From assembly GCA_910583845.1 (NCBI GenBank), contig CAJUAB010000002.1, forward strand, positions 62,001 through 126,000: a stretch of DNA of 64,000 nt. The letters are read 5' to 3'. Below the pieces are notes generated by a model. The model worked only from the letters and a program-made list of their open reading frames with translations. It was not told where the DNA came from and made no database searches. The stretch's first letter is position 1; each line of letters starts with the position of its first letter. Below are positions 54,583-63,918 of the stretch, piece after piece. The DNA is from an uncultured Acetatifactor sp. Lineage in GTDB: Bacteria; Bacillota; Clostridia; Lachnospirales; Lachnospiraceae. A program made the translations under genes and the position numbers.

Positions 54583-55703
54583 TCATTGAGAAAAAATTGC
54601 TGCATATCGGGGATTGCACCTGATGGCATCCGCACACTCTGCGGGGAAGGATTGCAGATGTTGCTCAAACCAATCACGGTCCAGCAGAACTATACTCGGG
54701 CTGTGATTCTTTACTTGAATGACTAAGGACGCGGTGAACCGGGAGACTCCCTGTACCTGTTTGAATTCCAGAAAATGATCCAGCGCAATCTCGCAATAAC
54801 GCAGAGCATGTTCAGAATCGTGCAGGTGATTGGCTATGGAAGAACAGTGTATATAAAGCATGCATATGTCATTGTGATAAATTCCATAGTTCCCATCGTC
54901 GAATATGCTTTCATATAACCGTATGACGGCAAGCAGTACATCAAGTCCCGCCTGGGAATGGGAGAGGGAATCCTTACTCATAACAGCGGTCCGGAGTACT
55001 TTGTATAACTCGTGCATCAGGCAAAGGATTGCCTCGCTGCGGTATTTTTCCGAGTTTTCGCCGGATGTATAGCAAGAAGTACCTCTCTGCTGACTCTTGC
55101 GGGCGATTGAGAAAGTGCTGTTCTTTCCGCATTTTCCTGACTGCCCATCCAGGCATAAAGCAACATGAGGGAAAAGATTACGGATGTGCGCGTGTCATCG
55201 TCCACTTCTTTTTTTAAAACTTTTTCAAATAGGGATGCCGCTTCTTTCCAGCATTCATTTTGGGCGTTATATTCCGCATTATATTGAGAAGAGCCGCACT
55301 CCCTGGTCACTATTTTACCCGGATCGCTCTTCTGGTATCCCAAGGATACCAGGGCATTTGCAAGACGGTACTGGAGCTGCCATTCTGACGGAAACTCTGA
55401 GAGCACATTCCGGAGAAATACAATGAGCGCTGCAGGGTCTTTTTGTCTGGAGATCTGGTCGGCCTGTTCGATATAGGACTGCAGCTTTGTCTGCCGGTCG
55501 CTGTTGTATCCGAAAAGCTCGTCTATCGTGATATGAAAGTAATTGGCGATGGCCGGAAGCATGGCTATATCGGGGTATCCGCCGTTGGCCTCCCAACGGG
55601 ATACCGCCTGACTGGTAACACCGAGAGCTGCCGCGAGATCTTCCTGCTTTCTTTTATCGCGTTTACGCAGTTCTCTGATTTTTTCTCCGAGATGGATTTG
55701 CAT
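54583..55703 (-). pseudogene. XRE-family regulator with a long helical C-terminus, frameshifted (module E)
   Basis: Reads as about 373 residues in two frames. The first (55703 to 55017) starts MQIHLGEKIRELRKRDKRKQEDLAAALGVTSQAVSRWEANGG, an XRE helix-turn-helix, followed by TPR-like helices (LQYRLANALVSLGYQKSD, CWKEAASLFEKVLKKE). The second (to 54583) continues ENSEKYRSEAILCLMHELYKVLRT. One missing base near 55066-55071 explains the break: the frame would read LLA-x-TSGENSEKYRSE. Strong AGGAGG upstream of ATG 55703. Probably a regulator of the neighbouring transporter genes, now damaged. Confidence 0.75.
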
Positions 55704-55743
55704 ATTGTTTTCCTCCTCTTTTCCATTTCAGCGGTGTGTATAC

Positions 55744-55773
55744 AGTATAGCAAAGAGTCCCTTGCATAAGCAA
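55744..55773 (-). promoter_or_regulatory. Promoter of the XRE regulator
   Basis: Read on the minus strand: TTGCTT, 18 bases, TATACT. A perfect 11-bp palindrome TTGACAGTCAA lies just upstream (55789-55799) and could be an operator. Confidence 0.55.
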
Positions 55774-55898
55774 TAATCAATTTGTTGTTTGACAGTCAAG
55801 CAACTGTTGATTTTTCGGTAATGAGCTTATGCATGGGGGGCGGCGGAGGAAAGAGGATCTGTAGTGTCAGAGGATAAAAGAACTTGTGAACAGGAGAG

Positions 55899-55927
55899 TT
55901 GACACACAAATATAAGCGGTGTAATAT
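55899..55927 (+). promoter_or_regulatory. Strong sigma-A promoter of the ABC transporter region
   Basis: TTGACA, 17 bases, TAATAT, directed at the broken response regulator and the two ABC genes. Confidence 0.75.
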
Positions 55928-55944
55928 TTGTATAAAAACATAGC

Positions 55945-56319
55945 GTGAGGTATGATATATACAACATAGGAATTTGGAATGATAAAGAAGACTTTTGCTC
56001 TTATGTTGAGAATATGATTTCTGAATTTGCGAAAGAAAGATCAATTCCGATTCATATACAAATCTGGTATGCGGGGGAAGAAATAAGGGATTATCGGAAA
56101 CCATCCTATACGCAGCAGCTGTTTAAAACGCAGCCCACGGATTTTTTGCTTAAGCCCATTGCGCAGGAACAGATAAACGATACGATAGCAACAGCAATAA
56201 AGATCATAAAAAGGAAAAGTGTACGGTTTGCATTTAAGCAGCGAAGAGAGTACTTGTCTGGGTCAGCTAAAAAGAATACAGATCAGCATGGACGGAGGAA
56301 GTGCGTCATATGGCGGTAA
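55945..56319 (+). pseudogene. Degenerate LytTR-type (AgrA-like) response regulator
   Basis: The 124-residue frame aligns by eye with the receiver of AgrA/LytR-type regulators, but the central part with the phospho-acceptor Asp is missing: after IWYAGEEIRDYRKPS it jumps to TQQLFKTQPTDFLLKPIAQEQINDTIATAIKIIKRK, which is the end of a receiver. The N-terminal acidic pair is also altered (IWNDKED instead of ICDDEKD), and almost nothing remains of the DNA-binding domain. An internal deletion plus decay is the simplest reading. Such regulators often control peptide exporters, which fits the next genes. Confidence 0.65.
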
Positions 56320-56353
56320 AATGGATTAGAAAACAACAGGAGCTTGCGACTTT

Positions 56354-58201
56354 ATGAAAAGTGAAGAAAGAAAACGCTCCATTTCAAATTTGGGCAAGGC
56401 GGGGTGGATTTGGAGGAAAGTCTTACAGAACTGCTTCCCCTATGTAGCGGTATATGCCTTGATATTGCTGGCGGTTACCCTGCTGCAGCTGGCGGTTTCC
56501 GTTATCAATAAGGAAATTGTAAATCGGCTGACGGGGGATATGCAGGCCGGACTGCTGAGCGGGACTTTTATCGGTCTGGTGATACTGTACCTGATTTTTT
56601 ATTTTTTGCAAAAGACCAGTGGATTTATGGGGGCATATGGAAACAATTTTTTCCGGTTCCAGGTAGACGGATTTTTCCAGCGAATGTTTATGTGGAAGTG
56701 CAGTAAGCTGCCACAGGAATATTTTTTTGAGACGGAGTTTATGGACCGCTTTACTCTGGTGAGCCAGCATATCGGCAATATCAGCTCCTATATCGGATGC
56801 ATCTGCGGATTGCTGTTTTCCAATATCGGATATGTGCTGGGGATGATGGTCCTGTTTGCCATCTATGAACCTCTTCTGATTTTGTATGCCGGAGTGATAG
56901 CCTTTTTTTCACTCTGGCTGAACCGTTATATTTCCAGATGCGAGTATGAATTGAATAAGAAGCAAGTCAGAAACCAGAGGAAAGAAAATTATTTTAACGG
57001 GCTGCTCACAGGGCGCGAAGCCGCGAAGGAGACGCGGATCTATCATTTGTCCGATTATCTTATGGAGAAGTGGCGCAGTGTCTATGGGCTTTTACGGCAG
57101 GAATATCTTGACATGAATATCAGGAGGACAAGGCTGTGGAACAGACAGGCCAGATTTCTTCTCTACATTCGTATTCCGGCCGTTCTGCTGCTTGCCGCGG
57201 GGATTATGAGGGGACGGTATGATGTGGGTACTTTCATCATGCTGTTTGGCCTCGTAAAATCCTGTGGAGAGCAGATGAACAGCCTTGCGTATAATATTGT
57301 ACAGGGGACCTATAAAGATACAAAATATCTGGGAGATTATTATGATTTTGTTCAGCCGGTCACAGCTGAGGAAATCCGGGAACTCAAGAAGGATCAGGCA
57401 CCGGAGAGAAAACTTGCCCTTGGCGGTTTCGAGTCGCTGAAGCTACAGGGAGTATCCTATACGTATCCAAACGGAGAAAAAAAGGCGGTTGACAATGTAT
57501 CCCTGACAATAAAAAAGGGAGAAATCATCAGTATTCTTGGGTATAACGGAAGCGGAAAGACAACTTTGTCCAAGTTAATCAATGGAAGCCTCATACCGCA
57601 GGAGGGCAGAATCCTGCTCAATGAGAGTCCTTTGGGGGAGGACGGCAGCATCGGATTTCCCTATTTTGGCAATATGCCGCAGGAATATTCGAAATTTTCA
57701 ATTCCCATAAGGGATCATGTGGGAATCGGAAGAATAGAGCTGATGGAGCAGGAGGACGCGCGAAGGGATTCCTATAAAAGAGTGGAATTGGATCAGCTGA
57801 TTGCTCAATACCAGCAGGGGGAAAATACGATACTGGGAAAAGAGTATGAGGAAACCGGGATCAATCTGTCAGGGGGGGAATGGCAGAGGGTGATTTTGGC
57901 CTCCGCCTATATGGGGGAGCCGGAGATTCTGCTGCTCGATGAGCCCAGCGCCTCCATAGACTCCCTGAAGGAGAATGCCCTGCTGGAAAACCTTCGGGAG
58001 GAATTGAGGGGAAAAACAGCGATTCTTATTTCGCATAGAATAGCTTTCGCCCGTCTGGCGGACCGCATTATAATGATGAGGGACGGGAAGATAGCGGAGG
58101 AGGGGAGCCATGAAGAATTGCTTTTAAAAAGGGGATATTATGCGGAATTTTTTGAAAAGCAAAGGGATCTGTATTGGGACAGGGAGGAGGTGAGTGTGTG
58201 A
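56354..58201 (+). CDS. ABC exporter, fused permease and ATPase, first subunit
   Basis: A 615-residue exporter half-transporter: six membrane helices in residues ~30-320, then a nucleotide-binding domain with Walker A GYNGSGKTT, signature NLSGGEWQR and Walker B ILLLDEPSASID. No peptidase C39 domain is present, so it does not process a leader peptide itself. The next gene encodes a second half-transporter that starts inside its stop, so the two probably form a heterodimer. Substrate unknown; peptide or lipid-like molecules are typical. No precursor peptide gene was seen nearby. Confidence 0.88.
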   Translation: MKSEERKRSISNLGKAGWIWRKVLQNCFPYVAVYALILLAVTLLQLAVSVINKEIVNRLTGDMQAGLLSGTFIGLVILYLIFYFLQKTSGFMGAYGNNFFRFQVDGFFQRMFMWKCSKLPQEYFFETEFMDRFTLVSQHIGNISSYIGCICGLLFSNIGYVLGMMVLFAIYEPLLILYAGVIAFFSLWLNRYISRCEYELNKKQVRNQRKENYFNGLLTGREAAKETRIYHLSDYLMEKWRSVYGLLRQEYLDMNIRRTRLWNRQARFLLYIRIPAVLLLAAGIMRGRYDVGTFIMLFGLVKSCGEQMNSLAYNIVQGTYKDTKYLGDYYDFVQPVTAEEIRELKKDQAPERKLALGGFESLKLQGVSYTYPNGEKKAVDNVSLTIKKGEIISILGYNGSGKTTLSKLINGSLIPQEGRILLNESPLGEDGSIGFPYFGNMPQEYSKFSIPIRDHVGIGRIELMEQEDARRDSYKRVELDQLIAQYQQGENTILGKEYEETGINLSGGEWQRVILASAYMGEPEILLLDEPSASIDSLKENALLENLREELRGKTAILISHRIAFARLADRIIMMRDGKIAEEGSHEELLLKRGYYAEFFEKQRDLYWDREEVSV

Positions 58202-59958
58202 AAGAAAAGGTGACTTTGGCGGAATTCTTTCGAACGGAGTGGAAGGTATTCTGCGATTTGCTGCGACAGCATCGCGGGCAGACGGTGGTGATCATACTGT
58301 TGTACAATGTCTCCGTTGCGGCTTCCTTTGTTGAACTGAAATTTGTGGAATTTATCACGGATGAATCCGCCGCTGTCATATCGTCGCGGGCGGACGGGAA
58401 GGGACTGATCTATGGAAGCCTGTTCTTTTTAGGAGCGCTCTTGCTCTTTAAATTGTTGGACAGCGTGTTCTTTGTGGTTTCGGAGCGATACGATGACAAT
58501 GTCAACGCCAGGATAAAGGAGCGGCTTACAAGAAAGCTTTCCACAATCTCCTATGAATATTTTGAGCGGAAGGATACATATGAAAAGATCAGTATTGCGG
58601 GCAAGGCTGTGGAAACATATACCAGCGCCGTATACGGTGCGATGAAAATGATCAGGACAGTTTTTTTTCTGGTTATTTACAGCGTTTTACTGTCTGAGAT
58701 GGGGGTTTTGTTCACGACCGTGCTGATCGCCTCCGTTTTTATATGCGCGTTTTTGTGCGGAAGAGTTTCGGATTATCAGCTTGCTTACTGGAGAAAACAT
58801 GTGCATCCCAAGACTCGTCGCAATATTTATTTCAAGGGTATTTTCAATTCCCGCGTAAATCAGCAGAATATTCAGACGCAGGGCTCTTATCCGTATTTTG
58901 CGAGAAGATTTCAGGCCTGTAACGAGGCAGAAAGACGCAGCTATTTGAAACTGAATATGCTTACGGAAATTACGGAGATTACGGGCAGTCTATTGTTCAT
59001 GGCGGCGTTCTTTTTTGTGGCGGTGGTACTGGGGGCCAAAGTGGTCCGGGGAGAGTGTGAGATCGGATATTTCACGATGATTCTGGTTCTGTTGGGCGGC
59101 ATGTTTGACAATCTAAAAAGTTTTACGCTGTTCCTGCTGAATAACAATGAGTTTATCCGGGTCGTTTCCAGCTATTACGAAGTGCTGGAATTTGCAGAGA
59201 GCCGGGAAACCGGAAATGATAGAGCTGTGCCATGTGAAAAAAAGGAAGCGTTATTGATCAGGAATTTGCAATATCAATATCCCCAGGCGCAGACAGCCGC
59301 CTTAAATGGCGTGGAGCTTAATCTTGCAAAGGGCGAAAAGATTGCGATAGTAGGCGAGAACGGGTGTGGCAAAACGACTCTGATGTCTGTTATTATGGGA
59401 TTGCTCACATCTTACAAGGGAAGCTGTGAAAGGGCGGACGCGGAATGCGCGGCAGTGCTGCAGGACTTTATAGAATACGAACTGACGATCAGGGAAAATA
59501 TTGAATTGGGCTGCGGCGGGCGCAAGTTGTCTGACGAACGGATCGGGGAGATCTTAAGACAGGTGAATCTTTACGAGTATGTGATGGGGCTGGAGCAGGG
59601 GGTTGACACAAAGCTCGGACAGCTGGACAACGGAGTGGAGCTGTCCAAAGGACAATGGCAGCGACTGGCGGTGGGACGGCTTCTGGCCAATGAAAAGGCG
59701 GACCTGTGGATTCTGGACGAGCCGGCGGCATATCTTGATCCGCTTGCGGAGATTGACATTTACAAACTGATTTTCAGTCTGGCAGGAGGACGGACGGTTC
59801 TGTTCACGTCGCATAGACTGGGGTTTGCCCGCTTTGCGGACAGAATTCTCGTCATGGATGAAGGAAAGATTATAGAAGACGGATCACATCAGGACTTGAT
59901 GCGCTTGGACGGATTTTATGCGCGGATGTTTAATATTCAGAGGAAATGGTATCAATGA
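58198..59958 (+). CDS. ABC exporter, fused permease and ATPase, second subunit
   Basis: A 586-residue half-transporter with six N-terminal helices and an ATPase domain: Walker A GENGCGKTT, Walker B LWILDEPAAYLD and a signature changed from LSGGQ to ELSKGQWQR. Asymmetric signatures are common in heterodimeric exporters. GTG 58198 follows GGAGGAGG and overlaps the stop of the first subunit by four bases; an ATG at 58174 lies before that site. Same operon as the first subunit. Confidence 0.86.
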   Translation: MKEKVTLAEFFRTEWKVFCDLLRQHRGQTVVIILLYNVSVAASFVELKFVEFITDESAAVISSRADGKGLIYGSLFFLGALLLFKLLDSVFFVVSERYDDNVNARIKERLTRKLSTISYEYFERKDTYEKISIAGKAVETYTSAVYGAMKMIRTVFFLVIYSVLLSEMGVLFTTVLIASVFICAFLCGRVSDYQLAYWRKHVHPKTRRNIYFKGIFNSRVNQQNIQTQGSYPYFARRFQACNEAERRSYLKLNMLTEITEITGSLLFMAAFFFVAVVLGAKVVRGECEIGYFTMILVLLGGMFDNLKSFTLFLLNNNEFIRVVSSYYEVLEFAESRETGNDRAVPCEKKEALLIRNLQYQYPQAQTAALNGVELNLAKGEKIAIVGENGCGKTTLMSVIMGLLTSYKGSCERADAECAAVLQDFIEYELTIRENIELGCGGRKLSDERIGEILRQVNLYEYVMGLEQGVDTKLGQLDNGVELSKGQWQRLAVGRLLANEKADLWILDEPAAYLDPLAEIDIYKLIFSLAGGRTVLFTSHRLGFARFADRILVMDEGKIIEDGSHQDLMRLDGFYARMFNIQRKWYQ

Positions 59959-60164
59959 AAAATGCCGGGACATTAAAAAAGTATCTTTCGCTTCCGGATA
60001 GAAAATATCCCGGCCCTGTTATCAGCTGGAATATACAAGGCAGTCCTTTGTGAAAGAAATCGTGGGTCCATGCTGAACGTACGTCAGGCTTTTATGGTAC
60101 CGTGGTCATTTTTGGATAGCAATCCTGTTGAGGACAGAATGGTGCCGTTCAATGTGGCGGTTTT

Positions 60165-60404
60165 GGAAGATATGATGTGGTGATGGAGCCGAAGAACGGA
60201 ACGGATAATGCAATCATCATGGAATTCAAGGTGAAAGACTCAGGCGAAGAGAAATCTCTGGAGGAGACTGCGGATGCCGCGCTGAAACAGATTGAGGAAC
60301 AGCGATATCAGGCAGATTTAGAGAACCGGGGAATCCCTGTCAATCGAATCCGAAAATATGGTTTTGCTTTTAAAGGGAAAGAAGTTTTGATAAAAAGCCG
60401 ATAA
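60165..60404 (+). pseudogene. C-terminal fragment of a PDDEXK_9-type nuclease (module E)
   Basis: The fragment reads GFGRYDVVMEPKNGTDNAIIMEFKVKD and continues to KGKEVLIKSR and stop. It is a close paralogue of the last ~80 residues of the module D protein. The rest of the gene is absent: bases 59959-60164 show nothing recognisable. It keeps the D...E-F-K residues but lacks the ATPase part. It ends at the degenerate border repeat, exactly as the intact copy does in module D. Confidence 0.8.
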
Positions 60405-60467
60405 TTTTTTTAGCACTGACTGGACAGGAGAATATGCAGGCTGGTTTGAGGAGCGGCATATAGAGCA
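60405..60467 (+). repeat. Degenerate sigK-tail repeat, copy 5 (end of module E)
   Basis: Reads ttttttagcactgactggacaggagaatatg in parts, then loses the sigK tail through substitutions (only gagcagcc remains). Its position right after the nuclease fragment stop matches copies 3 and 4. Confidence 0.65.
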
Positions 60468-60559
60468 GCCTCGTTTTTGTGTTGACTATCACAAGTCAGG
60501 CAAAACGGTATATTCCGGAAAGCAGTGACGGAAAGAGGAGCAAGAGAGGGAACAGGAAA

Positions 60560-62791
60560 ATGTGCGTTAGAAAAGAAAAAAATTTTAATACCGGATGGCT
60601 CTATGCGCCCATTAACGATGATAATGGTTATCGGACGGATTTGTGTGAGGAGGCGTTTTCGCCAATATGTGTGCCGCATGCAAACAAACGGTTGGAAACC
60701 TATAAGGGAGAGGATTTTCAGGAGCAGATAGATTCTTACCACTTTGTGTCGTGGTACAGGAGACATTTTGCGCTTGACAGCGCTTATGGGGACAAGAAGA
60801 TCTATGTTACATTTGAAGGTGTGGCGACAATAGCGGACGTATATGTAAACGGTCAGTTTGTGGGGAACCACAAGGGCGCATATACGGAATTTACCTTTGA
60901 TATCACGGATTATGTCAGGACAGACGGACAGGACAATGTAATTGCGGTACGGGTGGATTCCACAAGGCAGACAGAGGTTCCGCCGGAGGGCGGCGATGTG
61001 GACTACTGCCTGTTTGGCGGAATTGTAAGAAATGTCCGTATGATCGTAACGGAAAAGATGCACATGAAAGATATAACCGTCAGTACGCCGGGGATTTCAC
61101 AGGGCGGCGGTCAGGCGCATGTCAAAGCCCTGGTGGTAAACGGTACGGAAACGGAAAAGAATATTGTTGTTGAAACCGTCATAAAAGATACGGACGGTGC
61201 TGTGGTGGCGACTGGCCGCAGAGAGCTTACCGTAAAAAAAGGTGAAACGGCTGCCTGTGAGATCGACACGGAAGAGGTGGAGGATGTTAAGCTCTGGAGT
61301 GTGGACAGGCCCTATTTATATACGGCGGAAATAAGGCTCAAATGCGGAAACACCTATACGGATGCGGTATCCGAAAGATTTGGTTTCAGATGGTTTGCGT
61401 TTACGGACAGGGACAACGAATCGGCCTTTTATCTAAACGGCAGAAAGCTCACCTTAAGGGGCATCAACAGACATGAACAGTGGCCGTGGATTGGCAGGGC
61501 GGTCAACGACAGGCATCAGTCATCAGATGCGGATCTGATCAAAAAGACAGGCATCAATGCGGTAAGATGCTCTCATTATCCACAGAGCAGTGCGTTTCTC
61601 AAAAGATGTGATGAGATAGGCCTCCTTGTATTTGAGGAGGCGCCCGGCTGGCAGTATGTGGGCGGGGAGGCCTGGAGAGATGTCTATATAAAAAATATTG
61701 AAGAAATGATCGCAAGGGACAAAAATCATCCGTCCGTTATCAGCTGGGGGGTCAGGGTAAACGAGTCTTTTGACTGTCATGATCTGTATGAGGAGACCAA
61801 CCGGCTGGCAAGAAATCTGGATTCCACCAGGCCTACCCACGGTGTCAGGAGGATGGAGAGCTATGAGGACAGCGAGTTCCAGGAGGATATTTTTTGCGTG
61901 AATTATCAGTATCCTGTGTGTCCGAGAAAGAGGCCCTTTATCATAACAGAACATTCTATGGACTGGTTTGGAGGAGACGGCTGTCCGGGAGCGGCGGACG
62001 CCAAGGCATGCGCCTTTATAAAAGCCTTTGGCGACGCTATGGATTATTACTATGGGAATCCTTTTTGCGCGGGCGGTTTCGGCTGGAGCATGTTTGACTA
62101 TAATAATGAAGTGAATTACACGAAAACAGGGCATGTATTTTACAGCGGTTTATATGACATGTTCAGGTACGAAAAGCCTGTGTCCTATCTTTACAGAGCG
62201 CAAAAGGACATAGAGGATGAGACCGTATTATATATCGCGAATTATTGGCAGAAAGATTCCACGGATGAGATTATGGTTTTGAGCAACTGTGACGAAGTGG
62301 AACTGTTTGTAAACGGCAGGACTGTAGGCAGACTTGCGCCAAACACCTACAAGAATATTCCGCACCCGGCCTTTACATTCAGCAATGTAAAATATGAGGA
62401 AGGGCAATTAAGGGCCGTAGGTTATGTGGATGGCAGGGAGGTTGCCACGCATGTGAGAAACACGCCGGGAACAGCATGTAAACTTGCAGTAACGGCGGAA
62501 TATAATACACTGATTGCAGACGGGTCTGATTTTACGCAGGTTATTGTAGAATTGACGGATGATTATGGAACCGTTCTTCCGTATGACAGGTCAGAGGTCG
62601 CAATATCCGTTTCGGATGTGGGAACATTGATAGGTCAGGAAAAGATGAAACTTGAAGGCGGCCATATTGGTTTTATGGTTCAGTCAAAATACAACCGTAC
62701 AGGCATAATAACCGGAAAGGTATGGCTTGCGGATGACAGCGCAGTTATGCCGGCCACATTTGAAATAGAAGTGAAAGCGTTGGAGGATTGA
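60560..62791 (+). CDS. Glycoside hydrolase family 2 protein
   Basis: A 743-residue enzyme with GH2 layout: sugar-binding domain (residues 1-170, YRRHFALDSAYGDKKIYVTFEGV, ADVYVNGQFVGNHKGAYTEF), Ig-like domain (~190-290), catalytic barrel (LRGINRHEQWPW, acid/base Glu in WGVRVNESFD, probable nucleophile Glu in FIITEHSMDW), and C-terminal Ig-like domains. No signal peptide, so it acts in the cytoplasm. Beta-galactosidase-like activity is the usual annotation; substrate is not determined. ATG 60560 is preceded by AACAGGAAA and GAGAGGG. The following membrane-protein gene overlaps its stop by four bases (ATGA). Confidence 0.85.
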   Translation: MCVRKEKNFNTGWLYAPINDDNGYRTDLCEEAFSPICVPHANKRLETYKGEDFQEQIDSYHFVSWYRRHFALDSAYGDKKIYVTFEGVATIADVYVNGQFVGNHKGAYTEFTFDITDYVRTDGQDNVIAVRVDSTRQTEVPPEGGDVDYCLFGGIVRNVRMIVTEKMHMKDITVSTPGISQGGGQAHVKALVVNGTETEKNIVVETVIKDTDGAVVATGRRELTVKKGETAACEIDTEEVEDVKLWSVDRPYLYTAEIRLKCGNTYTDAVSERFGFRWFAFTDRDNESAFYLNGRKLTLRGINRHEQWPWIGRAVNDRHQSSDADLIKKTGINAVRCSHYPQSSAFLKRCDEIGLLVFEEAPGWQYVGGEAWRDVYIKNIEEMIARDKNHPSVISWGVRVNESFDCHDLYEETNRLARNLDSTRPTHGVRRMESYEDSEFQEDIFCVNYQYPVCPRKRPFIITEHSMDWFGGDGCPGAADAKACAFIKAFGDAMDYYYGNPFCAGGFGWSMFDYNNEVNYTKTGHVFYSGLYDMFRYEKPVSYLYRAQKDIEDETVLYIANYWQKDSTDEIMVLSNCDEVELFVNGRTVGRLAPNTYKNIPHPAFTFSNVKYEEGQLRAVGYVDGREVATHVRNTPGTACKLAVTAEYNTLIADGSDFTQVIVELTDDYGTVLPYDRSEVAISVSDVGTLIGQEKMKLEGGHIGFMVQSKYNRTGIITGKVWLADDSAVMPATFEIEVKALED

Positions 62792-63246
62792 TGATGAAAG
62801 TAAAACGGAATACCCTGTTGCTGTTCGCCTGTCTGGTTTGGAGCGCGGCGGGCTTTAACATTCTTCGCATCGGCCTGATATCTTATTCCGCGTATCGCTC
62901 AGTGCTGAATTACCTGCTGTCCGTGTTGGTTTTTGCCGTGTTTCAAATATTTATTTTCGGAAAACTGGTGAAAAAGCACACGGCAAGAATCAGGGCCTAC
63001 CCGGACGAACGGCATTTCTTTCTCAAATTCTTTGACGGGAAAGCATTTGCCATCATGGCAGTCATGATAACAGGAGGTATCCTCCTGCGGACAAGCGGAA
63101 TTGCTCCCGAACGGTTTATCGCGGTTTTTTATACGGGTCTGGGTTCTTCGCTTCTGTTGGCAGGATTGCTGTTTGGATGTAACTTTGGCAAGGCGGTACA
63201 TGCCGATGCCGAAGTTCAGAATAAATACATGAATAAAGGAGACTGA
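62788..63246 (+). CDS. Small membrane protein
   Basis: A 152-residue hydrophobic protein with four predicted helices (about residues 9-27, 34-59, 85-104 and 109-130) and a charged cytoplasmic loop (KKHTARIRAYPDERHFFLKF). No family recognised. It overlaps the glycosidase stop by four bases and is followed by another membrane protein, so the three are likely one operon. Confidence 0.7.
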   Translation: MMMKVKRNTLLLFACLVWSAAGFNILRIGLISYSAYRSVLNYLLSVLVFAVFQIFIFGKLVKKHTARIRAYPDERHFFLKFFDGKAFAIMAVMITGGILLRTSGIAPERFIAVFYTGLGSSLLLAGLLFGCNFGKAVHADAEVQNKYMNKGD

Positions 63247-63249
63247 GTG

Positions 63250-63918
63250 ATGCAGGCAATTGTAGAAACCTTATTTGACACTGCTTATCTGATTTCCGTC
63301 ATTACACTCGGCATACGGATGATCCGGGGCAGCAGGGGAGAACGGCAATTTTGGCTGTTTGGCTGGATGGCGGTAGTGTTGGGGGCAGGCGACTCTTTCC
63401 ATCTGGTACCCCGGGCCCTGGCTCTGTGTACCACCGGCCTGGAAAACTATACAGTTCCCCTGGGCCTTGGAAAATGGATCACCTCGGTGACGATGACAAT
63501 TTTCTATGTGCTGCTCTACTATGTCTGGCGGCAGCGGTATCAGATGGAAGGCCGGGGAAACCTGACTGCCGCTGTGTATGTCCTGGCGGGAATGCGGATC
63601 GCCTTATGCATGATGCCCCAGAATCGGTGGCTCAGCGCCGAAGCGCCCATCTCCTGGGGCATCTACCGCAACATTCCCTTTGCCCTGCTGGGATTTTTGG
63701 TGATTGTGCTGTTCTATCGCAGTGCAAAGGAGCGCGGGGATCAGGCCTTCCGGTGGATGTGGCTGACCATTGTGCTTAGCTTTGGCTTCTACATTCCGGT
63801 GGTGCTCTGGGCGAATGCGGTTCCACTGATCGGGATGCTGATGATCCCCAAGACATGTGCTTATGTATGGACGGTACTGATTGGATATTCTGCCATGAAA
63901 CAGGAGTGCGGAGGATAA
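63250..63918 (+). CDS. Polytopic membrane protein
   Basis: A 222-residue protein with about seven hydrophobic segments. No family recognised with confidence. ATG 63250 follows AAGGAGAC; GTG 63247 is an alternative. It closes the operon of the glycosidase. No terminator or further gene can be supported in the remaining 82 bases. Confidence 0.7.
   Translation: MQAIVETLFDTAYLISVITLGIRMIRGSRGERQFWLFGWMAVVLGAGDSFHLVPRALALCTTGLENYTVPLGLGKWITSVTMTIFYVLLYYVWRQRYQMEGRGNLTAAVYVLAGMRIALCMMPQNRWLSAEAPISWGIYRNIPFALLGFLVIVLFYRSAKERGDQAFRWMWLTIVLSFGFYIPVVLWANAVPLIGMLMIPKTCAYVWTVLIGYSAMKQECGG

Noticed and set aside
35501..60467. A prophage or integrative conjugative element
   Set aside because: No integrase, structural phage genes, relaxase or type IV secretion genes were seen; the cargo is defence and transport genes only.
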